The notes under the pieces were generated by a model, which saw only the letters and a program-made list of their open reading frames with translations, ran no database searches and was not told where the DNA came from. Below, piece by piece: positions 40,301-55,300 of a stretch of 64,000 nt of DNA (its first letter is position 1; the number at the start of each line of letters is the position of its first letter). Source of the stretch: Ischnura elegans (taxonomy: Eukaryota > Arthropoda > Insecta > Odonata > Coenagrionidae); the NCBI RefSeq assembly GCF_921293095.1, contig NC_060252.1, positions 45,570,881 to 45,634,880 on the forward strand. Direction: 5' to 3'. Made by a program: the position numbers and the translations under genes.

Positions 40301-43300
40301 GTACCGAATGATCACTCTGTGTCCTGGTTCATGCAGTGTCGACTGGCTTCCTGCTGTGCGCTGCTGCCCAAAACCACCAGAGCTGTACCATAACTACATT
40401 GTCACTATCACACTCGGTCAAAGCTGTGCTCCGCCAAAGTTTCACCTCTCCCACCCACTACTGCTCTCTGCCACAACTCTATGCTATAATCGTTAGAGAG
40501 CAAGCTTCGCCTTGAGTAAATACCAATAATGCAAGTCAGGAGGTGGAGGAAAAGGTTGATGCATTCTCCTATCGATAAGTTTGAGCCAGACATGGGTGCC
40601 GACCAAACATTTGTCAGTGGCAGCTACTGACCCTCTACCGACCTGATGGCAGTGGCACATGCAGTGTTTATCAGGTAAAATGTAACAACATACTTTCCAG
40701 TAGCTGGTTTTTTTATGACGACACATCTCTACATGATGACATCAAGAAGGAACCCCATTCAATGTCAAATGCAAATGGGAGAAAGGCAAAACACAAAATG
40801 TGATTTTTTTTAGATACATATATGTAGATGGCTAATGATATTAAGTAGTGTTTTAATAACTGTAGTCAAGGTCATAGTTTGACAAAATACCATTCCCAGG
40901 AAAAAATGGAAGCTTTCTGCCTTCTGGCAGCTACTGCAGCTAGCTAGGTAAACTCACAGATTTTGCTCCTTTCATGAATTCGGTGGTGGAAGCATGCTAC
41001 AATGGGCTGGTGGTGGCAATGTAGCTAGCTGGAGCTCATGTCTAGTTTGAGTCCCAGCCAGCTAGCAGATGGCCAGTTACTCACGTACTACAAAGCGGTG
41101 AGTGTCAGCAGAGCATTTCAACAGTGATCGGCACCTAACTTACAAATTTTCCCATTGAAAAGGCAAATTTGTGGTTAAAATATCAGAAGTGTCTGGTTCG
41201 ATTTTCTTTTTCTGTTTCAGTTGCAAAAAAGCCGTTACCACTTAGAGTGGCTAATAGACTGTAAGTGCTGAAGAAATTATCAAAATACACAGCATGATGT
41301 ATTGGACACTTACAAAAATTCAACAAACTTAGAGCAACCCTTTCTCCACGTGATAATGAACTATCACTTCCTGGCTCGGCACCTCCATATAGCAAAACCT
41401 GATAGCCGGTAGATGAGGCTAGACACCACAATTTATAACCAAATCTAATTTTTTTTCCGCGGATGAACATTTTTGCTGAGTGTCGCTTGAAATATGGAAC
41501 CATTAGCTCATAAATGGACAATTTGTTACAAATAAATTCAAAGTGAATAAGTCCTGGTCCCTTTTGAGCCTATCATTACAACCTGGCTAATGATAGGCTC
41601 CTGACTCCCCCAGCCCTTACTTCATGGCGCTAATGACCCCAGCTGTCGGTTACCTCCTTCCAAATAGCATACCATAGACAATATGGAGCACACAGGACCC
41701 GGGATATTTGGAAATTCAGATTTTTCCGGTGTTTAGATCACTTTTTTTAAGTGAGCTATTTAAATAACTGCGCAACTACCATCATGCCACCAGTGATGAA
41801 TAAAAAATGATTAATAGTTCGGAACAATTTTCCCTCCTTATAATTTTTACGCATTAAAAAAGCATTTTCCCATGAAATTTTAGCATTAGTGGCTTGAATC
41901 TACCGCGTATAGCTTCTCTGTCGGCATTCTTCTGCAAATTCAGCGCCGGGACTTTCGATTCACAAGCCTAGTGACTCATCTTCACGGAATTTTTTGCTTC
42001 CCCATATCTGATAACAGAACCGGACACTTTTGTATTTCAATTTAATGGTGCTATGCCATTCCTGAGTTTAAAGGGACTGCCGTATCATTCACGTCTTGAA
42101 TTTTACTTCAATGATTACATGAAAATTGACCACGCGGGTTATTCTCCAAGGGTATTAACACCCGTTCCGTTAAAAATAAACGCTTGTCACCTAGCAGATT
42201 TAAGCTAATAGCTATTCAAGTTCCAACCATGTTTCATTTAAACCCACTGACAATGAGATACAAGTTGAGTCAGTTCTGATAAGTGCGTCACGCAAGCAAC
42301 TATCCCTCTCCTCTATTCGTCCCGCAGATGTGGGGTTAGCCCGCGGAATGAGACAATGCATGCTGCTTTTACCATCGTGTTGAATCACCAACGACTTACA
42401 TCCATACTAGAAGTAAAACTATATTTTTATGGAACACCTTGGAAGCCAAAATTTTAGTACGGGAGGATTTTTAACAGCTCATTTCGCCCTTATATTTCGC
42501 TGGGGCGACGGGTAATATAGCATTGGCAAAATTATAGAAAACCTTCCATTAGGGATAGATATTCCATAGTTCATAATTCTGGATTAATGACCATCTACTG
42601 TAATTACAATAAATATGTTATAAACAGTGTTGATCAATAAGTCGAATAACAAACGAAAGGCGATAATGGTAATATCTCCAGCGATCATCTGTCTTAATCA
42701 AAAGTAGTTACGCATAAACGGCGATTGCCGTGTGTTTTAGGTTTCAATATCCTTCTACGGCAAATTTGAACTATGAGCGATATTCGCGTTCGTAAAGGAG
42801 CCCGAAATATTACTGAGAGTGTGCAGGGGGAAGCAATAATTAGATTCGCGATGTGTTTAGTTACACGCTCAACAGCGCGACATTATTTCAACCGTTCCTG
42901 TATTCATTTTTGCAACTCATTGAGACGAAATAATAACCAAACTTCGTATAGCTCCAGTCGGGATTTTCAAAACAAGTCGAAAGACAACTGCGTAAAATCA
43001 AGATTAGTGGCCTCTTTGGGGCTGCTGCGCAAAATTGAAAAACTGAAAAATCAAGAAAAGATGTAAAATCGAAGTTTCACCATTGCAATTACCTATGCTT
43101 TCCCGCCGGACTTGAGTGTCGCTGCATAAAAACGAGACTTGATGTAAAATCAAAGTGCGTAAAATCGAAGTTTTACTGTATTACAGTATTATCGATATAA
43201 TTACTGGAAGAGAGATAAAGAGTAATTTCTGAGGACTATTTATCTGATATCTACCCATTTGAAGCTATTTTTCTTAGCCTTAATCCACCTAAGCGCTAAA

Positions 43301-46300
43301 AATAAAGGATAGCAAGCACTGACGATTGCACTGAGCAAACTCCAAGGAGCGACTAGAGGAGTACTCCACTTCTATCATAATCCTGTTTCCTCTAATGCGT
43401 TTCTCAATCTTTAATTCTATCTTCTCTAAATTTTAATACATTTTGAGCTGAATTCATTGTTTACTAATTAAGACTTCCATTCAACGACATGGGAATGACC
43501 TTATCCTATATCGGTACCACATGGGCACGCAACGGTTTGAACCTACGAAGTAACAACTCGTAAAGATGACTATCATGGAATTCCAAATGCCATTCACCCA
43601 TTACTTTGTTTACTCACAACATGTGAGTGGCAAAAATGCTGCTAAACTGCCATCAGAAGTGAGCCCAATTTAAAAGCCATTTTGACGAGCTGCTTTCGCT
43701 TAGAGAAAAGCCCCGTGGTCTACCAGAGAATTCCCATTGTTGCGTAAACGCAACAATATTTACGACTAGATTTTTCCCAGCAATGATTAAAGTGAATGAC
43801 AAAAATAAACACGATGAATAACAAAACTTAGAACTAAGATAAAACATAACCTATAGTAAGATTCCTAAAGAAATTTTAGTGAAAAATCATTTACAAATTA
43901 TAGTGCTATACAATCTATAATTTATTCCTTGAAAATGGCAATTTTGAATTTAAAAAAATTATATTAATGAAAATGTTGGTGAAAATGACATTATAAGAAC
44001 GAGATATTTCAAAAAGTCAGTAAACTGAAGAAAAAATTAATCTAAGAGTAGCATCATCACTTTTCAATCATAAGAACAGCTGAGCTGAGTTCGATCAGTC
44101 TTTGAGACCTTCACTGACTATAATATGTACTTTGGACAACATTCAGCAGTGCTATTCAGTAACTGTTTACTCAGTCATGAAGGTGAAAGTTTTTGATTAC
44201 ACTGCTGTTCTGCATAATCTTAAGAGTCGGCATTATGTGGTTCTGTTCTACACAAAAACATTTTCTTTCCCTCAGCAAAAGAGGAGTTTGGAAAAGACAA
44301 AGTTCCTCTACATTATGTCATGTATTCCTCTGGTGGCCAATCAGAAAATTTGGCAGAACACTATTTTCAAAGATAGATAGCAGGGTAATTACGCAAAAAC
44401 TTAATGCACATAATCATCAAAACCCCGTTCAAATGGGCAATAGAGGAGCCATTTAGCCCTCAATATGGGCTCGTGTATTAAGTATTATATCATCTGTGAT
44501 ATCCTTACTACATCTCCCCACCTAGCTGTTGACAACCCCAGTATTTACCCCGACCTTTCCCTCCAAAAAGTAACATTGTTTCATTGTTGAGGTGTCACAA
44601 GATCGCTTATTTACCCGCAAGAACATTGAAATCCGAGCAATTTTATGGACTTGTAACATTTTCATGATATGGTTCAATTACGTAGGGTTATAGTAGGAGT
44701 GTAAGAAATACCCCACGCGACCTTCTTCACATGATAAACTACTAAGTATTTTCAAGGTGATGTTTACGAGTAAGAAGGTATACAGGGGCATTGTATCAGT
44801 CACGATATTTTTACAGGACTTCTACTTCCCCTCAATTCCCACCGTAAGTTTTTAGGCAAACAATTTCCCTCCAAAGTTGCACTTTCATTTACGATTTCAC
44901 ACTTTTGATGGACCAAAGTTGGAAGCGCTGATTTTTTAGCTACTTACACCGGCATAACTAGTTTTGATGACAAATCTTTTGCCGTAGTTAGCATGAACGA
45001 ATTCCATTTGTTCCTGGGGAACAAATGGAATTCGTTCTGTTCTGTAGCCTGTTCACAATGTCAAAACATTTCATATTTTCAAAACTTTTTATTATCAAAT
45101 AGCCCTATGTATTTACCATAAGCTTTTTGTCGGAACTACAATTTCACTTTGTATCATCGAAAATTTTGTAATATCCTGCTTCATATAATCGAGAGTTTAC
45201 TGTACTACACTATACTGTAGTCTTTCGCATCTTTTGATGTGGAATTTTAAGATGATGATGCAGCATCATCAAGAATACACTGTTTTAAACTGTGGTTTGA
45301 ATTTACATCACCGATATGGTAAAATGATGCTTATTTATGCTTTGAAATTTAAAAAGTAGCAAATAGATTGAAAAAGACATCCTATTATGTTTAAAGTCAT
45401 AAAAGCCAAACACCCTAAACATATTATAAAAAACCAAAATCATACACTGTCAACAACAGCAAGGTTTGGAATACCTAGACATTTTACATGGCAAACGGAG
45501 CTGCACCATACTGGATATGGGAGAGCACTTTGGCACTGTAAAAATTGTCATCCCAATCCAAAATGCAATTCAATGTGTCAGAAAGCACCCATTAAGTCCA
45601 TATGGTTAAGTTATGGTGCCAGGTCCTCCACTAAGGATGGCAAAAAGTTAGATCGTCTGAAAGCAGCCTCCAATATTTCCAAGAACCAGACATCCTAATA
45701 AGCAGAAGATTTGAGCCTTGGGAAAAATCCCTTATCATAGAAGAATGCTGCACTCAGGGTCATAATTCCTCCACATCTATAGAAATTGGGGTTACTACTG
45801 GCCTCAAGTTGTTTAGTTTACTTAGAGATGTGGCTCAGTAAACATAGGTCAAAAAAAGAGGGCCATGCCCATGAGCAAGGGTATAGTGACCTTGGATCTG
45901 GCTGTTTTGGCTACACACATTCGAATGGGGGTTCGAGAATGGTTTACTTCATTAATTAGAGGTTCATAAATGGAAGATTCTACTGTATACCTAATGGTGA
46001 CGGTAGAGCAATTAAACCTAAATCCCAATGAATAGGAGAGTTAATTATTTTTGCCTTTTTCAAACTCACCTGGACATTTTGTAGACCATGGATGCCAGTC
46101 AAACCAAGACCTTGCAAATTGAGATTGGCCAGCGTGACACCCCCTGGTCCAGGTCCGGGGGGAGGTGGGGGCGGAGCTGGGATGGGTACAGCAGGGGGAG
46201 GGACTTGAACCCTAGTCGCCCTTGCGGCAACCTGGGGGAGAGCATTCTGGGCAACAGGAAGAGAATTCTGGGTAGGAGTCGGGCAGTTGCCACCTGTTGA

Positions 46301-49300
46301 TGAGGAGGCAGTCAGTCTTTCCAAAAGTGATGAGCCTGAGTTGATGCCTGGAATTGGATTATCTGCAGACGGTGTGCCTGTTGAATAAAGAGTAGCCATT
46401 ATTAGACCATAAATTAGCCGTAAAATCTAACATAATCAGCTTAATCTGGCATTGGCTAAGATGTAACGAATAATCAGGCTAACATAATTCAAGTTTTTAC
46501 TGCCACAAGAACTACAGTGCACTCCCGATTATCCGGGCTAATGATGGGGAGAGACGGCACGAATAATCGAAAAACACGGATAATCCAAACTTTCACTTAA
46601 ATGTCTTGTGATGTTCATAATTTACCAAAAACAAACAATATATTATTATTTATGCAGTTATTCTGTTATTACGAGTGCTTCCCCAGACTAAGTGAGAGCT
46701 TGCTTTGCCAGTTCGCGATCATTTTAGCGGTGACAACATGGTTGTATTCGCATTATTAATGCTCCATGTAAGGCCCCGTGTACGATACGAGCGGCGAGCG
46801 GCGTGAGCAGCGCCGCTCTGATATCGGTCCTCATTTAGTTGCGTGTAAATCCATTGAGGGTGGGTACGATATGTTTGAGCGGCGAGCGACAGTGAGCGGC
46901 ACCACCCAGTGCCGCTAATGGTTCCAAGTCCAGACCGATTTCTTTTCCACTGCCGCTTGCCGCTCAGTAGATTCATCCTTCAGTGTAGTTGAAAATGTAA
47001 GCAGAGAAACATCAAAGTAGTGAGAATACGGCCAAACAAAGGAATACAGAAGTTAGAAAAGGTGAGAAACCTGAGTGGTTAGAAAATGCCACTCGTATTG
47101 TAGCCACCGCTGCCGCTCACGTGCCGCTCAGGTTGCCGCTCGCCGCTTGTATCGTACCCGAGGCCTAAGGCCTGGTTTCGAAAACCACCCATCCATGGCT
47201 GTGTGATCACGGATACAGAAAAGTGGTTTGCACAACTGCTTCAAAACCACTGCTCGACGTCGGAAACTACACTGTCAGGCACCATGCCACGCAGTCGCAT
47301 CTCACACAAGTTGCCCGGGTTGCAACTGCTGCGCGACATGTATCCGTGATCAAGGAGCGTGGTCGCACACTGCGAGGCTTGGAAAACAGGAACACGGAGC
47401 TCGCTTGAATGCAGCTAGCGCGTGACCGCGTCCGTTTTACGAAGGGAATTCTTACGTAAATAATAAGGCCAGTGTATCCTAGCATTAATGCCGTAATTCC
47501 GATGATTTTGCATACAATTTTTTTATAAGTATGTGGAAAAAATTGAGCAAGAGTGAAAAATCATGCACGCATAATCCGCAACACGGATAAACCGCAACTG
47601 GATAATCGGGAGTCTGCTGTACAAAACTCACTTGAATTTGCAACTGCAAAAGCTACATCTGTTTTAGTGCCAGTGGACAAATCTATCATTCTCAGTCCAT
47701 TTTATCTTTGCAGGTGAGCTGGTGTGGCTAAAGCAAGTAAGGATGAAGGGAGAGAAAGTTTCTTGACATGTTACTTTCCCTTTGCCAATCGGCAAACAGT
47801 TGGCGTGACCTCAGTCAGTTCCTCTCAGACCTCCGTCGAGTTAACATTGTGAATCTGCTCATGGAGCAGTGTTGCCACTCTGCAAGCATTCTCCCTGTAT
47901 GTCTTTAAGTACGCCTTACACCAACGGTGTCTCATTCAGCATGCTAGCTGACAATGTAATAGGCTTCTGTGAAAGGATTACCCCCAATACCTTCCAAATG
48001 AGTAGGTATACTGTCTCGCTGCCAAGGCCAAAATACCTGTGACCTCCCATGACACTCATGTTTTCGGTGGCAAACTAGGGTGACATTTGGCAACATTAAG
48101 TTTGCTCTTCCTCTCTCTCGGTACTACCCCCACCCCATTAGCGAAGCCTTCCAAGAGTGTCGGGGCTCTTGTGAAAGGTCACCCGCAAACATAAAGAATA
48201 GATTAAGGTGGCCTGTGGTAAGCCAAAATATGAATCATTTAAAAAATCGTGATCCTCAATTGTTTCATCAACATATTTAACTTCCAATGGAGTAATTGAC
48301 CCTTTTGCCTCAACCTGAATTCCCACAAAATATACTAATTACGTTAAAGGATATCTAAGGTGAAAATCAGAACTACAGAAGTAAATATTTAACTGAAGGT
48401 TTTCCCTAATTTTCATTTACGTAGAAAAGTTGTGAAACCTTTCCAATATAGGTTTCTTGATTAAAGCAATAATATCAAAATAATAATGCAGCACACGTGG
48501 CACTCATCTGAGGTGTTTCATCGAACACCCTTTTTTGATTATTAATGACACCAAAAAATTCTATAGTAGTTTTTAACTGTAGCATAATCGGACAAAAAAT
48601 GTAATATTGAATATGAGATTCATTGAATATTCCTCATCTTGGAAAATTGAATGGTAGATCCCAGTGAAAAATACAAATTAGTGTTTTTCACTGGGATCAA
48701 TGTAAGATTTTTTAAGAAAACTGAAAACCACTGTTCCGTGGAAAGTTATGGCATATTTTCATGCCTGCATCCATCAGACAACATGATATACACACAGCAA
48801 TTGAAATTCCATGGACATCGCTAGTCGCCTTTAATTCATTAGCTTAACTCGGAGCACCAAGAGCAGTGATTATTTTTCCCTAATTAGCTGAAACCTTATC
48901 TACAGCAAGTCAAAATTATCTATCTTATATATCTATATCAATTAACTATCACACAGAGTCATGTGGTAAACTATTTTTAGTCATTGAAAATACAGTAGTA
49001 CCTCAATCTAGAGTTCCTGCATTTATCGTATGCCATATTGTTTCCTGTAAACAATTTGCTGGAGTATGTAGAGCAAATACAAGGTAGAGGAAATACAAGT
49101 ACATTGACTTTATCACATATCCTACTTTTCTCCATAGGCAACCTTATCAAACTTACCCGCATTCATAATTTATTTTTATCCATCCCCTTAAGGATGCATA
49201 GATCGAGGTTCCTCTGCTTTTTTTTCAGACAAAAAAATAAAATGAAATATGTTTTTCTTATCCCATATATTACAGAAAGGTCTTTGTCTGAAATTCTGTA

Positions 49301-52300
49301 TATGCCTCGTTAATACTGCACCAACAATCATATATAAAGTACACTCCCGATTATCTGGGCTAATGATGGGGAGAGATGGCACGAATAATCGGAAAATACA
49401 GATAATCCAAACTTTCACTTAAATGTCTTGCAATGCTCATAATTTACGTAAAACAAACAATATATTATTATTTATGCAGTTATTCTGTTATTTAAGAGTG
49501 CTTTCCAGACTCATTTACAGCTTTCTTCACAGTTCGCGATCTTTTTAGCAGCGATAACATGGTTATACTCGTATTATTAATGCTCCATGTAAGGCCTGGT
49601 TTCGAAAACCACCTATCCATGGCTGTGTGATCGCGGATACAGAAAAGTGGTTTGCACGAATGCTTCAAAACCACTGCTCGACGTCGGAAACTACAGTCAG
49701 GCACCATGCCACTTAGTCGCATCTCGCACAAGTTGCCGGGTTGCAACTGCTGTACGACGTATATCCATGATCAAGGACTGCGGTCACGCACTGCTAGGCA
49801 CGCACAACAGGCACACGGTGCTTCCGTGAATGCAGCTAGTGCGTGATCGCCTCCGTTTTATGAAGGGGATTCTAACGCAAATAATAAGCCCGGTGTGTCC
49901 TAGAATTAATGTCGTGATTCCGTTGATTTTTCATCCCATTTTTTTTAAAAAGATCGCGGAAAAAATTGAGCGTGCATGAAAATCATGCACGCATAATCCG
50001 CAACCCGCATAAACGGCAGCCGGATAATCGGAGGTCTACTGTAAGTATCATTTTAAACTTTGACTCATTGGCTACCAATGAAAAATAGAATCTCAAATAT
50101 CACTATTCACCAACAGTGCAACCTCGTTAAAGCGAGTACGGGCTATAGCGACACTCCCGCTATAACGAGAGATAGCCGATGCACCGTCAATTGACCCTAT
50201 AATAAGCGTGTTAAAAAATTCGTTTTAACGACACCCTTTTGGTGCTGCCTCTCGCCATAGCGAGGGTTTTACCGCCGGAAGAATTTCATCAAGACTCCTT
50301 AACCTCTGTAATTTCTAGCGATCTGTTAGATATGAAGTTAATGGAGTGCTCAGTCTCAAATTTATGTGGTAAACTGTCGTTCGATAAATAAGTAGTTAAT
50401 TTTGGTGAAAATATTGTGGCATTAGCATTCGCGAATGCTTCATCTTCTTTTGTTCCTCGGACGGCAGAAAGCAGTCGGCAGCATACCCGCACGTCCGTGT
50501 GTTGCGTGAATAGAAAGCATTTGATGGCAGTCACCATGGCCAAAAAAACACCAAACACGTCTAAGTGAGAAAATAAAAATAAAGGAGTAATATGAGAGTG
50601 TCGAAATTAATTTATCTTCCTATTCGCTCTGCAAAATTATAAAAACACAGAAGCGCCCAAGGAATGCAGACGATGAATAGTTATAAGAAGCTTTGTTCGG
50701 GTGGTTTTGCCCATTCCAATCTGCGGGAACTTCTGAGAAAGGGGCTACGCCCAAGCCTACAGCGGAACATTTCAGGGATAGATTGCGAATCGAGAATTTT
50801 AAGAGTGCAGAAGGTTGATTATACTAATGCGAAGCACCAAAGCGTTATCTCCCCTCATAATTTCTGGTCATGCCTGCGGTGTAAACCCGAAGTCGTGGAA
50901 GAAAGGACTCCGATCGTAAGTATCTTTAGAAGTATTCCCCGCGTCATATAACATAGACGAAACGGAACTTTTTTACATACAACTCCTCGACAAAACCCTT
51001 GCAGTATGAGGTATTTCTTGCAATGATGCCTCTAAAGGTAGGTAGTGCGCCTTAGCGATGATGTAGGATGTACGATGCAATGATAATCAGCGTGAATTGC
51101 CCGGATGGACGTATTTATTCTCCGTTGCGGATTTACAAGGGTGAACTATTCGCGTCAGTGGTCGGAGTCGTATTGGCGCTCTCTTTTGTCACGTGGGTAG
51201 CCGAGCATCCCCTGGTGGCCGCTGGAAGAACTCGCAGAACAACTAACTCTCGTTTGCAGTGCCGTGGTAAACTCAGTGTATACTTCAAATACGTCGCGAG
51301 CGTAACACTCAAAAAGAAACTTTTTTTCAACAACGGCAATTTTAATCACATCATTTTTCAAGCTTAGCAAACTTTTTACCGTAGATTATGTAGGTATTAC
51401 ATTATTTGATAGAAAAAGTCTTCCAAGGCGGGAACGTTATACAACCTTCCACCGTTTTCCCCTGTAGAAACAAATGTAATGCGTTATTTCACTTCACTGC
51501 CGCATAACGTACAGAAACAATAAACATACACCAATGGAAACATTTGAGGCATTAAATAACCGCGATACTGTTTTATCAATTAATTTTTGAATTTTCAGTG
51601 GAAAATACAAAAATAATAGAATGATCACGTAAATGAACTAATTAAGTGCATAGAAAAATGGCTTCGTCGGTTGTGCATTGGCATAATGATTGACGAAACA
51701 ATGCTTTCCATGATTTTTACTCAGTGCGGCGCTTATAAATTGTTTGAATAGTTAGTCATTGTTTGAGTAAGGAAATTTAGTGATGCAAAAAAACATCGCC
51801 TTTCGTCTGGATTTATGCTTACATTTATCGGATAGATGTTTATCTGTCGCCGCACCACTCCTGTTCCTGTATATCTGTTCGCAACAGGTATATTGGCTAT
51901 TATTTGCTCCACCTCCGGTAAAGCGACAATTCGCTATAGCGAGTGTTTATTAGTACACCGTGGGGTGTCGTTATATCGAGGTTGCACTGTATTAATTTGA
52001 CTTAAAATTTTTGATTAGAAATACATGTAAAATTCATCATTAATGCCTGAAAACCTATTTTGTTTTACATATTTAAATTAGTGAAAATGGTCACATAGTG
52101 TTGAAACGTATACCATTGGAAAGAAAAATAACTACACCTTCTTATTCTTGCATAGGAATTTTCATTTTTTGGTATTTTTGAAAAATTTGAATTTTCTTGA
52201 ACTCTGTTTTTTGAACATAATAATCTCAAAATTAAAAGAGAGTTAAGCAGTACTTCAATCTTCCTCAAATCAAAAATTCAAGATTTGCACAACCCTAATG

Positions 52301-55300
52301 AATATATACTATAAACATTCAAAATCTTTTCCAAATACATACTTTTCTCAGGTGCTAGATGCCTTTTAATGTCATATTCACATCCACAACCAAGACAATC
52401 AAAGATTTGATAAAATTGCACCATTTCCACCATTAGCTAAACATCATAAATGCTCACATTGATTGCTTATTGATATGATAGGTAAGGACTAATGAATAAA
52501 AAAAACCAGAAAGAGAATAAGCTTATTTCTAAAACAAACTACTTCCATGTCATTATCACTTTAAAAATGTGGAGTATTGGCTTATTCAGTGTACATTAAA
52601 TCAATTCAGAGAATGGCACCACCATTCTACTAGGTTGACAAGAGACTCACCAGCCAAAAGAGCTGACAGACCCGGCACAGAAAGTCCTGCAGTTGAGGTC
52701 ACTGAGGTTGACGTGCCCTCGCTTATAACTGTGGGAGAGGGATCGGGGATGACCCGGGGTGGGCAAGGAGTGACCCGCTCAGTGGCATTGAATGGTGATG
52801 TGGAAGATGGGGCTGGCAGGGGTGACGCGAGCAAGTGGGGTGGCGACGAAAGGACTGGGGGCGAGCAGAGTTGAGATGCCAACAAGGGCGAGGATGCTTG
52901 AACTCGAGACACACAAGGGGTGGGCTGCTGCTGAAGGGGACTACGTTGCTGAGGCTGTGTGGCATTCAAGTGCGGAGCATTCTGATTACGGGCATTGTGG
53001 GGCAATGGGTTGCTTTTCCTCACTGGAGTCTTCTGCACGGGCACTGGTTGGCTTGTGATTGTTCGGGGTGGCGCTGCGGGGCGTGGAGGGCTGCAGGTTG
53101 ATGAGCTGTTCGAAGCTTCTGTGGTCAGAATAGCAATGGTCATAGAAATCACTTTCCTTGTCAAAAATAAGACTACAGACTTAAGGAAAGACACAGAGTT
53201 TTGGGGCCTTTCAAGAACTTTTGACAGAAAATGAGAAGTTACCCAGCTCTTACCATCCATTAAGCCAAAAAAATCGTAATAGCTTGTATTATCAGACGTA
53301 TTTACATGAGTATTAAAGCAGAAGAAGTTAAAAAAATGAAGTATGGATGCACTGGGAAGATGACCCGATTGAGAGGACATTAAATACTTCAAGATACATA
53401 ACAAATTAATTATTTATACATACATTAGAGAGTAAAATAACACAGGATATTGAACAAATTTAAATTTGAAGATAATAATAAGTAAAGAAGAGTCATAATC
53501 TATAAGTTCAGGTACAAAATACAGCATAAATGCAAAATAGAAAAAGTTTTTGTCCAAAACTCATTAATTGATACGTAATTCCATTTTACATTAAGATTTT
53601 TATCTATATAGATATAATAAGTCTAATTGCCAACATAAAATCCATAAAATCTGTTTAAATAGATTACAATGCTGCTGATATTACCCTACAAGACAGTGAG
53701 CCAAAATAATTTTAGACAACAAAGATGAAAACGTCGTTAACCACACAATTTCATTCACTACCAAGAACGACACGAGCAACAGATTCACTTGCCACCTAAG
53801 CTTCCACTTGATTTTCATTAACTCCCAGCCAGAGCATCATCCTTTGGTAATATTTAAGTCAAATAAAGTGATTGATCCTATGAGCATATAAATGAAAATT
53901 CAGGCATCAAAATCACCAGCACTTTCAGAAAAAATAAAGGAAGTTCTTTGAATAGAACCCCACCTTTAGCTCTCTGGAATTGAATGGCAGAGTTCATTAG
54001 ACTGGTTACAAGGGCACTGATGTCAGGGTGGGTAACAGGCCATGGAGATGTAACTGTTTGTTGTTTAGGTTGACTTGGAGCCACTGGCTGCACTACCTCT
54101 TGCCGAACAGGTCTTTGCTGCAAGTGACAAGAGATAAAAATGCAAAATTATTAAATGTATCAGCAGCAACGTCAGTTTCTGTCCCAATCATATCATGCAA
54201 GCACACCCTCCTAATGAATCAAGGGGTACCTTAAAACTATGGCAATTCATCAATAATTTGAACCGATCCTTATGTAGGCTCCCCTCGGTTGATGTAATTG
54301 AAGATTTAGCTCTTTTGGGCTTTAATCTGTGTCAGTCCATTGACCTGAAGAAGGTAGTTGCAATATCAGGGTAACTGTCATCTAGAAGACATATGGATCC
54401 ATCCCAGATTAAATTCCAAAAGAGCTACATCTATATTTTGAACTAAGACATAAAAGCAAACAGTGGCAGTTATTTTTTTCTTTAATACTGCTAAATGTCT
54501 GTAGAGAAGTTAGCAGTAGATACAAATATGCCCCACACAGAGTGTCCAGGCAATCAAAGCAGAAAAATTTATGCATAATTCCAGGTCTTACAGGGAAATT
54601 TTACAATACTTCAGGTTAATTCTTACGTGATTACTCTGATGTATAGGAATTTCAAAACACCCAAAATTACTTAAATATTTTAAATAATATTATATTTATG
54701 CATCATTTTACATTCCTAACTTAAATATTTACACTTATTAATAGAAATTTTACACTTACTTCATGAATGTCTCACTTGGCACCTCAAGACATTTGTCACA
54801 ATTAAAAGAGTTAGCTAATATATGTAAGTGTAAAATTTCTATTAAATATATGTTTCACAAAATTGTATTAAGTAAAAATTCCAATATCCTCATGTGGATT
54901 ACACCCACAGATAACTGTACGAAGAATAAGTTATAAGGTGTGTGAAAAATTCATACTCGGCAGGATTAAATTTTTGTGGTCCGACAAAACATGCACAACT
55001 TTTTTTGATGCTGGGAAGTATATCATTGCATCAGAAAAAAATGGCTGAAGATCATTGTTTTTCTTACATATCCTGTGCATTTAGCAACATAATTTTTTGG
55101 CATTTGTGGCACATAATTCAGAGTTTCACCCTCCCTAAGCACCAGGCCCGAGCTGGACCCCTTCATAAGGCGGTGGACGGCTGTGGCCAGAGGGCATCAG
55201 CACTATGCAGAGGGAGTACTGGAATGTTCCAGAGTGAATTATATTAATTTAAATTATTGCTTTGATTACTCAAGACGGTGATAATTACGTTACATGATAC

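Noticed and set aside
45387-45698. A new gene of 103 codons on the plus strand
   Set aside because: No recognisable domain, no splice or promoter context, composition like the surrounding intron.
52601-53404. A single 267-codon protein
   Set aside because: The part right of 53,118 is intron read-through. Splice site and phase place the SPT20 exon at 52,651-53,118.
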